Source: Catenulispora acidiphila DSM 44928
Lineage (GTDB): Bacteria; Actinomycetota; Actinomycetes; Streptomycetales; Catenulisporaceae
Length of the DNA: 64,000 nucleotides
Direction of reading: 5' to 3'
Assembly (NCBI RefSeq): GCF_000024025.1
Contig: NC_013131.1
Span: 2,604,001 to 2,668,000, forward strand
This document shows, piece after piece, positions 38,384 to 47,004 of this stretch. The notes under the pieces are model-generated. The model was not told where the DNA came from. It ran no database searches and saw only the letters and a program-made list of their open reading frames with translations. Position 1 is the first letter of the stretch. Every line of letters starts with the position of its first letter. The position numbers and the translations under genes are program-made.

Positions 38384-38890
38384 ATGACCGACACCGGCGC
38401 CCCCGCCGAGCGGACGCTCGTCCTGCTCAAGCCCGACGCCGTGGCGCGCGGCACGATGGGCCGGGTCCTGACCCGGTTCGAGGACGCGCTGCTGAAGGTG
38501 GTCGGCTCCAAGATGGTCTGGATGGACGCCGACCTGACCCGCAAGCACTACTTCGACCTGGAGGAGCGCTTCGGCGCCGGCGTCTACAACGCCACCGCCA
38601 CCTTCATGCAGTCCGGCCCGGTCCTGGCCCTGGTCCTCGAGGGCATCGACGCGGTCAAGACCGTCCGCAAGCTCGTCGGCTCCACCTACCCCAACGAAGC
38701 CGCCCCCGGCACCATCCGCGGCGACTACGCCCACCAGAACAAGGCCTACGCCACCGCCAACGGCATCGCGGTCGCCAACCTGGTCCACGCCTCCGGCAAC
38801 ATCGACGAGGCGAAGCAGGAAGTCGCCCTCTGGTTCACGGACGAAGAACTCTTCGAGTACTCCACGGTCGCCGAGAAGTTCGTGCTCTAG
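38384..38890 (+). CDS. ndk: Nucleoside diphosphate kinase-like protein
   Basis: The family transfers the terminal phosphate from ATP to nucleoside diphosphates through a phosphohistidine. The 168-residue protein starts with RTLVLLKPDAVARG (Lys16 contacts phosphate) and holds Arg112 in GTIRGDYA. The catalytic His135 lies in NLVHASGN, where classic Ndk has NIIHGSDS. It is about 30 residues longer than standard bacterial Ndk and diverges around the active site, so it may be a second, specialised Ndk. It is not in the usual folC neighbourhood. Confidence 0.8.
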   Translation: MTDTGAPAERTLVLLKPDAVARGTMGRVLTRFEDALLKVVGSKMVWMDADLTRKHYFDLEERFGAGVYNATATFMQSGPVLALVLEGIDAVKTVRKLVGSTYPNEAAPGTIRGDYAHQNKAYATANGIAVANLVHASGNIDEAKQEVALWFTDEELFEYSTVAEKFVL

Positions 38891-39092
38891 TCGCCAGACG
38901 ACTGATTTCTGAAGGTTTCGGCGCGCTGTATCCATTGGCACCTTCGGCGCGGTGGCTGATCAGCCGGTCGCGGAGCCCTTTCGCGATTTTGCTTGTCGGC
39001 CGGCGGTGCTGATTGCCGGAACCCCCAGGAATCAGTCGTCTAGGATCGCTCTCGCGAGATAGCAGGCTTTTCACCTGGCGGGAGTACCACGC

Positions 39093-41609
39093 GTGGCAGC
39101 GACAGCAGCGTCCATCCACTTGCGCATCGCCGAGGAGCTCGGCGTCGTCGACCGGCAGGTCCGGGCGGCCGTCGAGCTCCTGGACGGCGGGGCGACCGTG
39201 CCTTTCGTCGCGCGGTATCGCAAGGAGGTGACCGAGGGGCTGGATGACGCGCAGCTGCGCACGCTGGAGGAGCGGCTGCGCTACCTGCGCGAGATGGAGG
39301 AGCGCCGGGAGGCGATCCTGGAGTCCATCCGCAGCCAGGGCAAGCTCGATGAGGCGCTGGAGGCGCAGATCCTCGCCGCGGATTCCAAGTCCCGGCTGGA
39401 GGACATCTACCTGCCCTTCAAGCCCAAGCGGCGGACCAAGGCGATGATCGCGCGCGAGGCCGGGCTGGAGCCGCTGGCCGACGCGCTGCTCGCGGACCCG
39501 AGCCTGGATCCGGCTGCCACCGCCGCGGGATACGTGGACGCCGACAAGGGCGTCGCGGATGCCCCGGCCGCGCTGGACGGCGCGCGCTCGATCCTGGTCG
39601 AGCGGTTCGGCGAGGACGCCGACCTGATCGGCGCGCTGCGCGAGCGGATGTGGTCCTCCGGCCGGCTGACCTCCAAGGTCCGCGAGGGCAAGGAGGAGGC
39701 GGGCGCGAAGTTCTCCGACTACTTCTCCTTCGCAGAGCCCTTCACCGCGCTGCCCTCGCACCGCATCCTGGCGCTGCTGCGCGGGGAGAAGGAGGAGGTC
39801 CTGGACCTCACCTTCGATCCCGAGCCCGAGGACGCCGAGCCCGGCGCGCCGGTGACGCAGAGCGGGTACGAGGTCCGCATCGCCAAGAACTTCGCCATCC
39901 CCTCGCCGACCGCGGCCGGCGCCGGCGTGAAGTGGCTGAACGACACCGTGCGCTGGGCCTGGCGCACGCGCATCCTGGTGCGCCTGGCCGTGGACGTCCG
40001 CATGCAGCTGTGGACGCTCGCCGAGGACGAGGCGGTCCGGGTCTTCGCCGCGAACCTGCGCGACCTGCTGTTGGCCGCCCCCGCCGGTACCCGCGCCACG
40101 ATGGGCCTGGACCCCGGTTACCGCACCGGCGTGAAGGTCGCGGTCGTCGACGCCACCGGCAAGGTCGTGGCCACCGACGTGATCTACCCGCACGTTCCGC
40201 AGAACAAGTGGAACGAGGCGCTGGCCAAGCTCGCCTCGCTGGTCAAGGTCCACAAGGTCGAGCTGATCGCGTTCGGCAACGGCACGGCCTCCCGCGAGAC
40301 CGACAAGCTGGCCCAGGAACTGGTCGCCAACCTGCCGGACCTGAAGCTGACGAAGATCATGGTCTCCGAGGCCGGCGCCTCGGTGTACTCGGCCTCGGCC
40401 TTCGCCTCCCAGGAACTGCCGAACATGGACGTCTCGCTGCGCGGCGCGGTCTCGATCGCCCGCCGCCTGCAGGACCCGCTGGCCGAGCTGGTGAAGATCG
40501 ACCCGAAGTCCATCGGCGTCGGGCAGTACCAGCACGACCTCGCCGAGGGGAAGCTCTCGCGCTCCCTGGACGCCGTGGTCGAGGACTGCGTGAACGCCGT
40601 CGGCGTGGACGTGAACACCGCCTCGGCGCCGCTGCTGACCCGGGTGTCGGGCATCGGCTCGTCCCTGGCGGACAACATCGTGGCCCACCGCGACGCCAAC
40701 GGCCCGTTCGCCACCCGCAGCGCCATCAAGGGCGTCCCGCGCCTGGGCGCCAAGGCCTTCGAGCAGTGCGCGGGCTTCCTGCGCATCCCCGGCGGCGACG
40801 ACCCGCTGGACGCCTCCTCGGTCCACCCCGAGGCCTACCCGGTGGTGCGCCGCATCCTGGCGAGCACCGGCAGCGGTATCAAGGAGCTGATCGGCGACAC
40901 CAAGACCCTGCGGGCCCTGCGCCCGGCGGAGTTCGCCGACGACACCTTCGGCGTCCCGACCGTCACCGACATCCTGGCCGAGCTGGAGAAGCCCGGCCGC
41001 GACCCGCGCCCCGCCTTCAAGACCGCGACCTTCAAGGAGGGCGTGGAGAAGATCGGCGACCTGCAGCCCGGCATGATCCTGGAGGGCGTGGTCACCAACG
41101 TCGCGGCCTTCGGCGCCTTCGTCGACGTCGGCGTCCACCAGGACGGCCTGGTCCACATCTCGGCGCTGTCGAAGACGTTCGTCAAGGACCCGCGCGACGT
41201 GGTGAAGCCCGGCGACGTGGTCCGCGTGAAGGTGCTGGACGTGGACGCGGTGCGCAAACGGATCGCGCTGACCCTGCGGCTGGACGACGAGGCCGGTGCC
41301 GGCGGCTCGGGCGGCTCCGGCGGTCCCGGACGCCAGCGGCAGTCGGGCGAGAACAGCGGTGGCGGTCGCGGGCGCGATGGGCGCGGCGGCGGTGGCGGCG
41401 GTGAGCGGCGCGGCGGTCAGGGCGGCCAGGGCAGTGGCGGCGGCAACGCCGGCAACGGCGGCGGCGACCGGCGTGGTGGCGGCGGCGGTGGAAACAGCGG
41501 TGGCGGCAACAGCGGCGGTGGCGGCGGCCGGGGCGGCGACCGACGCGGTGGCACCAGCGAGCCGCAGGGCGCGCTGGCCGATGCGCTGCGGCGCGCCGGG
41601 CTCGCCTAG
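39093..41609 (+). CDS. tex: Tex-family S1 RNA-binding protein
   Basis: A cytoplasmic nucleic-acid-binding protein of 838 residues linked to transcription fidelity and toxin expression. Domain order is a helical N-terminal HTH region (EELGVVDRQVRAAVELL, FVARYRKEVTEGLDD), a YqgF/RNase H-like domain near 335-440 (MGLDPGYRTGVKVAVVD), helix-hairpin-helix motifs near 505-570 and an S1 domain near 655-735 (GMILEGVVTNVAAFGAFVDV). The last 100 residues are an unusual Gly/Arg-rich tail (RGG-like), which probably adds non-specific RNA binding. GTG 39093 is the start. Confidence 0.94.
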   Translation: MAATAASIHLRIAEELGVVDRQVRAAVELLDGGATVPFVARYRKEVTEGLDDAQLRTLEERLRYLREMEERREAILESIRSQGKLDEALEAQILAADSKSRLEDIYLPFKPKRRTKAMIAREAGLEPLADALLADPSLDPAATAAGYVDADKGVADAPAALDGARSILVERFGEDADLIGALRERMWSSGRLTSKVREGKEEAGAKFSDYFSFAEPFTALPSHRILALLRGEKEEVLDLTFDPEPEDAEPGAPVTQSGYEVRIAKNFAIPSPTAAGAGVKWLNDTVRWAWRTRILVRLAVDVRMQLWTLAEDEAVRVFAANLRDLLLAAPAGTRATMGLDPGYRTGVKVAVVDATGKVVATDVIYPHVPQNKWNEALAKLASLVKVHKVELIAFGNGTASRETDKLAQELVANLPDLKLTKIMVSEAGASVYSASAFASQELPNMDVSLRGAVSIARRLQDPLAELVKIDPKSIGVGQYQHDLAEGKLSRSLDAVVEDCVNAVGVDVNTASAPLLTRVSGIGSSLADNIVAHRDANGPFATRSAIKGVPRLGAKAFEQCAGFLRIPGGDDPLDASSVHPEAYPVVRRILASTGSGIKELIGDTKTLRALRPAEFADDTFGVPTVTDILAELEKPGRDPRPAFKTATFKEGVEKIGDLQPGMILEGVVTNVAAFGAFVDVGVHQDGLVHISALSKTFVKDPRDVVKPGDVVRVKVLDVDAVRKRIALTLRLDDEAGAGGSGGSGGPGRQRQSGENSGGGRGRDGRGGGGGGERRGGQGGQGSGGGNAGNGGGDRRGGGGGGNSGGGNSGGGGGRGGDRRGGTSEPQGALADALRRAGLA

Positions 41610-41621
41610 CCGGGAAACGTC

Positions 41622-41657
41622 AAGCGCCCGCTGGGATCTCGGTCCCGGCGGGCGCTT
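41622..41657. terminator. Hairpin between tex and site-2 protease
   Basis: AAGCGCCCGCTGGGA (41622-41636) pairs with TCCCGGCGGGCGCTT (41643-41657), with one G.U on the plus-strand RNA. It serves the convergent tex and protease genes. Confidence 0.82.
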
Positions 41658-41682
41658 CGCTGTGTGACAGTGCGGCGGTCGG

Positions 41683-42528
41683 CTACCCGCCGTTGAAGCT
41701 GCCCCAGAACTTGAACAGGTTGTATCCGAAGTACTCCCCGTTCACCGGCGACCGCGGCTCCAGGATGTCGTGCGCCCAGTTCGCGATGAAGTTCTTGTCC
41801 GGACCCAGCGCGTACAGCAGCACGAACACGATCAGGATCCCGTACGGCGCGATCTGCGCCGCCATGCGGCGCCAGTCGGCGCTCAGGAAGGGCTCGATGA
41901 TGCCGTAGCCGTCGAGCCCGGGGATCGGCAGCAGGTTCAGGATCGCGCTCGCGATCTGGATGTACGCCAGGAACGTCAGCGCCGACCAGAGTGCGGCGTG
42001 GTCCGGAGACGTGGGGGAGAAGATCCACGGCGGGCCGAAGCCGTCCAGCACCGCGAGCAGCACGATCGAGAAGACCACGTTCACCGCCGGACCCGCCGCC
42101 GAGACCAGCGAGTCCTTCCACTTCCCGCGCAAGCGGTGCGACTCGATCGCCACCGCGCCGCCGGGCAGCGGCAGCCCGCCGACGAGCAGGAAGAACAGCG
42201 GCAGCACGAAGGTCAGGACCGGGTGTCCGTAGACGCGCGGGTCCAGGCGCAGGTAGCCCTTGCCGGCCACCGTGTGGTCGCCGGCCCAGTAGGCGGCCGC
42301 GGCGTGCATGAACTCGTGCAGGCACAGCGATATCAGCCAGCCGCAGAGCACGAAGATGAACACGCCCGCGCGGTCGCTGCCATAGCCCTTGTAGAGCGCG
42401 AAGCCGCTGGCCGCGAAGCCGGCTATCAGGGCCAGGAAGATCGGTGAGATACCGCCGCCGCGAGCCGCCTGCGACCAGTCGGGGCGGTACTCGCCGGGCT
42501 GGAGCAGGCGCAGGTTGTTGCGGGCCAT
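41683..42528 (-). CDS. Site-2 protease-like membrane metalloprotease (peptidase M50)
   Basis: A 281-residue intramembrane zinc protease candidate. Zinc ligands are HEFMH at 71-75 within a hydrophobic helix and Asp in NLLPIPGLDGYGI, the two S2P hallmarks. About six membrane helices are predicted and no PDZ domain. Such proteases cleave membrane-anchored anti-sigma factors or signal peptides. The ATG at 42526-42528 is preferred over a GTG 12 bases earlier because GAGGTG then has proper spacing. The targets are unknown. Confidence 0.88.
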   Translation of the reverse strand: MARNNLRLLQPGEYRPDWSQAARGGGISPIFLALIAGFAASGFALYKGYGSDRAGVFIFVLCGWLISLCLHEFMHAAAAYWAGDHTVAGKGYLRLDPRVYGHPVLTFVLPLFFLLVGGLPLPGGAVAIESHRLRGKWKDSLVSAAGPAVNVVFSIVLLAVLDGFGPPWIFSPTSPDHAALWSALTFLAYIQIASAILNLLPIPGLDGYGIIEPFLSADWRRMAAQIAPYGILIVFVLLYALGPDKNFIANWAHDILEPRSPVNGEYFGYNLFKFWGSFNGG

Positions 42529-42674
42529 CGGGTCACTCACCTCGGGGGTCGGCGGGTCGTGCGCTCGGCGCGGGCGGTCGTCGCCGCCGCCGCGCCATCG
42601 TAGGTCTTCTCACTGAGCAACGTCGCGGCGCCGCCGAACGATCCCCGGGCCGCGTTGAGGATAGCCCTGGAGGC

Positions 42675-45212
42675 TCACAGCTGGTTCACGTCGGTGACGA
42701 CCACCACGGCGGTCCCCGCCTCGTCGCTCGCCGCCAGGTCCACCTCGGCGCTGATCCCCCAGTCGTGGTCGCCCTCGGGGTCGTCGAAGATCTGACGGAC
42801 GAGCCACTTGCCGGGCTGTCCCTCGGGCTTCTCGTCGATGATGAGCAGCTTCGGGCCGCGCGCGTTCGAGTCGGTACCGAGCATGTCGTGGACCTCGAAG
42901 TAGTCCTCGATCGCGTAGTACCACTTCTCGGAATCCCAGCCCGAGGCCGCGTCCAGCTCGCCGAGGTCGTTGTACTTCCGCAGCGCGAACAGCTCGACGC
43001 GGTGGAACAGCTCGTTGCGGACCATGACGCGGAAGGCGCGGGCGTTCGCGGTGACCGGCGGCGGGCGCTCGTCGAAGTTGTGCGGGGAGATCGCGGGCGC
43101 CTCCTCCCCAGGGTTGACCAGCTCCTCCCACTCGTCGAGCAGAGAGGAGTCGACCTGGCGCACCATCTCGCCGAGCCACTCGATGAGGTCGTCGACCTCG
43201 TCGTTGCGCATCTCCTCGGGCACGGTGTGCTTGAGCGCCTTGAAGGCGTCGGCGAGGTAGCGCAGCAGGAGCCCTTCCGAGCGCGGGAGCGTATAGAAGC
43301 TCACGTACTCCGCGAAGGTCATGGCGCGCTCGAACATGTCCCGCGCGACGGACTTCGGGGCGACCTCGTAGTCAGCGACCCAAGGGGAACTGCGCTTGTA
43401 GACGTCGTACGCCGCCTCAAGGAGCTCCTGCAACGGCTTGGGATATCCGACGTTCTCCAGGAGCTCCATGCGCTCCTCGTACTCGATCCCGTCCGCCTTC
43501 ATCTGCGCGACCGCCTCGCCGCGCGCCTTGTTCTGCTGCGCGGACAGCACCTGGCGCGGATTGTCCAGCGTCGACTCGATGACCGACAGGACGTCCAGCG
43601 CGTAGGTCGGCGACTCCGGCTCCAGCAGCTCCAGCGTCGCCAGCGCGAACGGCGACAGCGGCTGGTTCAGGGCGAAGTCGAACTGCAGGTCCTTGGTCAG
43701 CCGCACGATCCGGCCCTGCTCGTCGGGGGCGTCCAGCTGCTCGACGATCCCGGCGGCGAGAAGCGCGCGGTAGATGGCGATCGCCTTGCGGATCAGCTTC
43801 AGCTGGGACTTGCGGTCCTCGTGGTTGTCCTCCAGCAGGTGCCGCATGGCGTCGAAGGAGTCGCCGGGGCGGCTGATGACGTTCAGCAGCATCGCGTGGC
43901 TGACCTGGAAACTGGAGGTCAGCGGCTCCGGCTCGGCGGCGACCATGCGCTCGAAGCTCGGCTTGCCCCAGGAGACGAAGCCCTCCGGCGCCTTGACCCG
44001 GACCACGCGCGAGAGCTTCTTCTTGTCCCCGCCGGCCTTGGACACGCGCTTGGCGTTCTCCACCTCGTGCTCGGGCGCCTGCGCCACGACGTAGCCGGCG
44101 CTGTCGTACCCGGCCCGGCCGGCGCGCCCGGCGATCTGGTGGAACTCGCGCGCCTTGAGCTGGCGGGTCCGCACGCCGTCGTACTTGGTCAGCCCGGTGA
44201 ACAGCACGGTGCGGATCGGCACGTTGATGCCGACGCCGAGGGTGTCGGTGCCGCAGATCACCTTCAGCAGCCCGGCCTGCGCCAGCAGCTCCACCAGCCG
44301 GCGGTACTTCGGCAGCATGCCGGCGTGGTGGACGCCGATGCCGTGCCGGACCAGCCGCGAGAGCGTCTTGCCGAAGCCGGCGGTGAAGCGGAAGTTGCCG
44401 ATCATGTCGGCGATCTTCGCCTTCTCCTCCTTGGTGCACACGTTGACGCTCATCAGGGCCTGCGCGCGCTCGATGGCCGCGGCCTGCGTGAAGTGCACGA
44501 CGTAGATCGGCGCCTGGTTGGTCTGCAGGAGCTCTTCCAGCGTCTCGTGCAGCGGCGTCTCGGAGTAGGAGTAGTACAGCGGCACGGGGCGCTGCCCGGA
44601 GGAGACCACCGCGGTCGGGCGGCCGGTGCGGCGGGTGAGGTCCTTCTCGAAGCGGCTGACGTCGCCGAGGGTGGCCGACATCAGCACGAACTGCGCCTTC
44701 GGCAGCTCCAGGATCGGCACCTGCCAGGCCCAGCCGCGGTCCGGCTCGGCGTAGAAGTGGAACTCGTCCATCACCACCTGGCCGACGTCGGCCTCGGTGC
44801 CGTCGCGCAGCGCGTGGTTGGCCAGCACCTCGGCGGTGCAGCAGATGATCGGCGCGTTCGGGTTCACGCTGGCGTCGCCGGTGAGCATGCCCACCTTGTC
44901 CGCTCCGAACATGGCGCACAGCGCGAAGAACTTCTCGCTCACCAGCGCCTTGATCGGCGCGGTGTAGAAGGTGCGCTGCGTCGGGTCCTCCCGGTAGCGC
45001 GCCAGGGCGGCGAAGTGCGCGCCGGCGGCGACCAGCGACTTGCCGGAGCCGGTCGGGGTGGACAGGATCAGGTTCGCCCCGGTGACCACCTCCAGCAGCG
45101 CTTCCTCCTGCGCCGGATAGAGGGTGATCCCCTGCTCGCCGGCCCAGGCGCTGAAGGCGTCGAAGAGGTCGTCGGGGTCGTCGGTGGCGGGCAGGCGATC
45201 GGTGAGGGTCAT
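42675..45212 (-). CDS. DExH-box superfamily II RNA helicase (DUF3516 type)
   Basis: An 845-residue ATP-dependent helicase. Motif I is STPTGSGKS (51-59), motif II DEFH (149-152), motif III LMSATLGD, and motif VI HQIAGRAGRAGYDSAG. The C-terminal half (about 430-845) is the actinobacterial DUF3516-type accessory domain, with no known catalytic motif. It is related to Ski2/HelY helicases and probably remodels structured RNA or RNPs. ATG 45210-45212 begins MTLTDRLPATDDPDDLFDAF. A longer in-frame reading upstream has no similarity. It diverges from the HIT gene. Confidence 0.93.
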   Translation of the reverse strand: MTLTDRLPATDDPDDLFDAFSAWAGEQGITLYPAQEEALLEVVTGANLILSTPTGSGKSLVAAGAHFAALARYREDPTQRTFYTAPIKALVSEKFFALCAMFGADKVGMLTGDASVNPNAPIICCTAEVLANHALRDGTEADVGQVVMDEFHFYAEPDRGWAWQVPILELPKAQFVLMSATLGDVSRFEKDLTRRTGRPTAVVSSGQRPVPLYYSYSETPLHETLEELLQTNQAPIYVVHFTQAAAIERAQALMSVNVCTKEEKAKIADMIGNFRFTAGFGKTLSRLVRHGIGVHHAGMLPKYRRLVELLAQAGLLKVICGTDTLGVGINVPIRTVLFTGLTKYDGVRTRQLKAREFHQIAGRAGRAGYDSAGYVVAQAPEHEVENAKRVSKAGGDKKKLSRVVRVKAPEGFVSWGKPSFERMVAAEPEPLTSSFQVSHAMLLNVISRPGDSFDAMRHLLEDNHEDRKSQLKLIRKAIAIYRALLAAGIVEQLDAPDEQGRIVRLTKDLQFDFALNQPLSPFALATLELLEPESPTYALDVLSVIESTLDNPRQVLSAQQNKARGEAVAQMKADGIEYEERMELLENVGYPKPLQELLEAAYDVYKRSSPWVADYEVAPKSVARDMFERAMTFAEYVSFYTLPRSEGLLLRYLADAFKALKHTVPEEMRNDEVDDLIEWLGEMVRQVDSSLLDEWEELVNPGEEAPAISPHNFDERPPPVTANARAFRVMVRNELFHRVELFALRKYNDLGELDAASGWDSEKWYYAIEDYFEVHDMLGTDSNARGPKLLIIDEKPEGQPGKWLVRQIFDDPEGDHDWGISAEVDLAASDEAGTAVVVVTDVNQL

Positions 45213-45347
45213 AGTGCGTTCAACAATATGCGCTCGCCGGGTGATGCCGCCGGTGCCGATCGGCGCGTCCGGGCCGCTTCGCCGCACGCCGGTGATCCTT
45301 GAGGCCGGTATTCCGTCCCGAAAGCCGCACCGCCTAAGCTTCGTTGC

Positions 45348-45926
45348 ATGACCATGCCCGATTCGCCCGACGACCCGAACCAGGCGGCCGGCCTTGAGGC
45401 GCAGGACGGGGCGGGGGAGCCCGATGGCTTCCGGCGGCTGTGGACGCCGCACCGCATGGCGTACATCAAAGGCGAGAACAAGCCCACCGGTCCGGAGGCG
45501 GGGGAGGACCCGTTCTGCCGCATCCCGTCGCTGAGCGACGAGGACGGGCTGGTCGTCGCGCGCGGGGAGCTGGTCTACGCGGTGCTGAACCTGTACCCCT
45601 ACAACGGCGGCCACCTGATGGTGGTCCCCTACCGCCACGTCGCGGACTACACGGACCTGACCGTCCCGGAGACCGCCGAGCTCGCCGACTTCACCAAGCG
45701 CGCGATGCGGGCGGTCCGCGCCGCCTCCGGCGCCCAGGGCTTCAACATCGGCATGAACCAGGGCGACGTCGCAGGTGCGGGCATCGCCGCACACCTGCAC
45801 CAGCACGTGGTCCCGCGCTGGGGCGGGGACACCAATTTCATGCCGGTCGTCGGCCACACGAAGGTCCTGCCGCAGCTGCTGGGGGAAACCCGCAAGCTGT
45901 TGGCGGACGAGTGGCCCGTAGACTGA
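45348..45926 (+). CDS. HIT-family nucleotide hydrolase/phosphorylase
   Basis: A 192-residue histidine-triad protein. The triad HLHQHVVPRW has His149, His151 and catalytic His153. The segment VVPYRHVADYTDLT and the long N-terminus resemble the mycobacterial Ap4A phosphorylase, which splits diadenosine tetraphosphate. In mycobacteria that gene neighbours pgsA, whereas here pgsA is about 10 kb away. The DCC protein gene follows after 5 bp, so the two are co-translated. Confidence 0.88.
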   Translation: MTMPDSPDDPNQAAGLEAQDGAGEPDGFRRLWTPHRMAYIKGENKPTGPEAGEDPFCRIPSLSDEDGLVVARGELVYAVLNLYPYNGGHLMVVPYRHVADYTDLTVPETAELADFTKRAMRAVRAASGAQGFNIGMNQGDVAGAGIAAHLHQHVVPRWGGDTNFMPVVGHTKVLPQLLGETRKLLADEWPVD

Positions 45927-45931
45927 AGGGT

Positions 45932-46336
45932 ATGAACGAGGGCAGCTTCCCCAAGCCGGTTCTGATCTTCGACGGAGACTGTGCATTCTGCACGCGCTCG
46001 GTCAACGTCTTCAAGCGCCTCCCCATCGACGCGGAGGTGACGGCTTACCAGTTCACAAATCTCGAGTTGTACGGCACAACCGAGGAGCGGGCCACACATG
46101 AGGTCTTGTGGGTGGACCCGACAGGCCGGATCTACGGAGGCGCGCAGGCTATTGCGCGCCTTTTGGTTTCAGCGGGCGGCATCTACGCCGCGGCCGGGTG
46201 GGCCCTGCGCACCCCGCCGATCCGCTGGATCGCGGCGGCCGGGTACCGCTTGATCGCGAACAACCGGCAGCGGATGCCTGGCGGCACCGCTGCCTGCGCG
46301 CTGCCGCCGGCGGCGCGCAGCGGTGTCTCGGGCTGA
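45932..46336 (+). CDS. DCC-family (DUF393) thiol-disulfide oxidoreductase-like protein
   Basis: A small 134-residue protein of the DCC family, named for its DxxCxxC motif, seen here as FDGDCAFCTRSVN near residues 13-25. The fold is thioredoxin-like and the redox partner is unknown. The middle contains VLWVDPTGRIYGGAQAI and the C-terminus is Pro/Arg-rich. GAAGGG lies 3 bases before ATG 45932. It closes a two-gene operon with the HIT gene and is followed by a hairpin that forms best on the plus strand. Confidence 0.87.
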   Translation: MNEGSFPKPVLIFDGDCAFCTRSVNVFKRLPIDAEVTAYQFTNLELYGTTEERATHEVLWVDPTGRIYGGAQAIARLLVSAGGIYAAAGWALRTPPIRWIAAAGYRLIANNRQRMPGGTAACALPPAARSGVSG

Positions 46337-46401
46337 CCTACGACGGACGCTTCATCTGGGGCTGCCAGTGACGGGCGGCCCAGAGCCAGCGACGTGAGGG
46401 C

Positions 46402-46432
46402 GGGCTCCGTTGGACGAGATCCAGCGGGGCCC
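46402..46432 (+). terminator. Hairpin terminator after the DCC gene
   Basis: 46402-46414 pairs with 46420-46432 as a 13-bp stem with two U.G pairs on the plus-strand RNA and a 5-base CGAGA loop. On the minus strand these become A/C mismatches, so it favours stopping the HIT-DCC transcript and less so the convergent toxin-immunity transcript. Confidence 0.7.
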
Positions 46433-46437
46433 GGGTC

Positions 46438-47004
46438 TCAGCTTCCGTAGCGGTCGACAGCGGCATCGAGCCGATCACGGGCCACGGCTCGTGCGTCGGC
46501 CCTCAGGCGTGCGCCGACGTGCGTGACGGACTGCGCCCGCGACAGCTCGGAGACGTCGCGCGCCAAGGCCGCTTCCTCCGCGCCCAGCGTGTCCGAGCCG
46601 GTCCGTCTTCCCAGAAAATAAGCCTGGTTTGCACATGTGAGCAGGCAATCCCGCACGGCGGAGATGTCGGCGCTCTCGTGGAACATCAGCATCGCCCGCA
46701 TCGCGATGGCGGGCTGGAAGGCGAACGCCGCGGCCATCGTCGCCTCGTCTCCGACCACGAGTTCCTGTAAACCCTCGATATCTGCGGATGTCGAAGGGGG
46801 CGTGAGGTCTGGAGTGAGGGGCGCGGCCCAGATGAATTCCAGGGCATTGTCATAGACCTTGAGATCTTCGGCACGGCCGTCCCGGGAGACGACCCAGAAC
46901 AGGATGCCGCTTGCCCGCTCCAGGCAGGCAGCACCCAAGAGTGCTGCCTGCGCCTTGCCGGCCGTGGAGAGAAACGCTTCTACCCCGGCGTCGATCCCGG
47001 CCAA
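46438..47004 (-). CDS. Putative immunity protein for the HINT toxin
   Basis: A 188-residue soluble, helical, acidic protein without a known catalytic motif. A central block (RDGRAEDLKVYDNALEFIW) ends in an aromatic-rich D-N-x-L-E-x-x-W pattern vaguely like the YjaG/DUF416 group, a weak resemblance. It starts at TTG 47004, inside the toxin gene, with AAGGAC upstream, and the frames overlap by 25 bp. Position and overlap are those of an immunity gene. This function is an inference. A perfect 10-bp hairpin lies inside its early coding region. Confidence 0.72.
   Translation of the reverse strand: MAGIDAGVEAFLSTAGKAQAALLGAACLERASGILFWVVSRDGRAEDLKVYDNALEFIWAAPLTPDLTPPSTSADIEGLQELVVGDEATMAAAFAFQPAIAMRAMLMFHESADISAVRDCLLTCANQAYFLGRRTGSDTLGAEEAALARDVSELSRAQSVTHVGARLRADARAVARDRLDAAVDRYGS
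46925..46950 (-). promoter_or_regulatory. Perfect hairpin in the early immunity coding region
   Basis: CAGGCAGCAC-N6-GTGCTGCCTG forms a 10-bp stem with a 6-base loop. It begins about 30 bases past the toxin stop in the direction of transcription and 50 bases inside the immunity gene. There is no T run after it, so it may slow ribosomes or stabilise the message rather than terminate. Confidence 0.5.

Noticed and set aside
42675-45986. A 1103-residue reading joining the helicase to sequence opposite the HIT gene
   Set aside because: Similarity to helicases starts at the ATG at 45212; the extension is antisense to the HIT protein gene.
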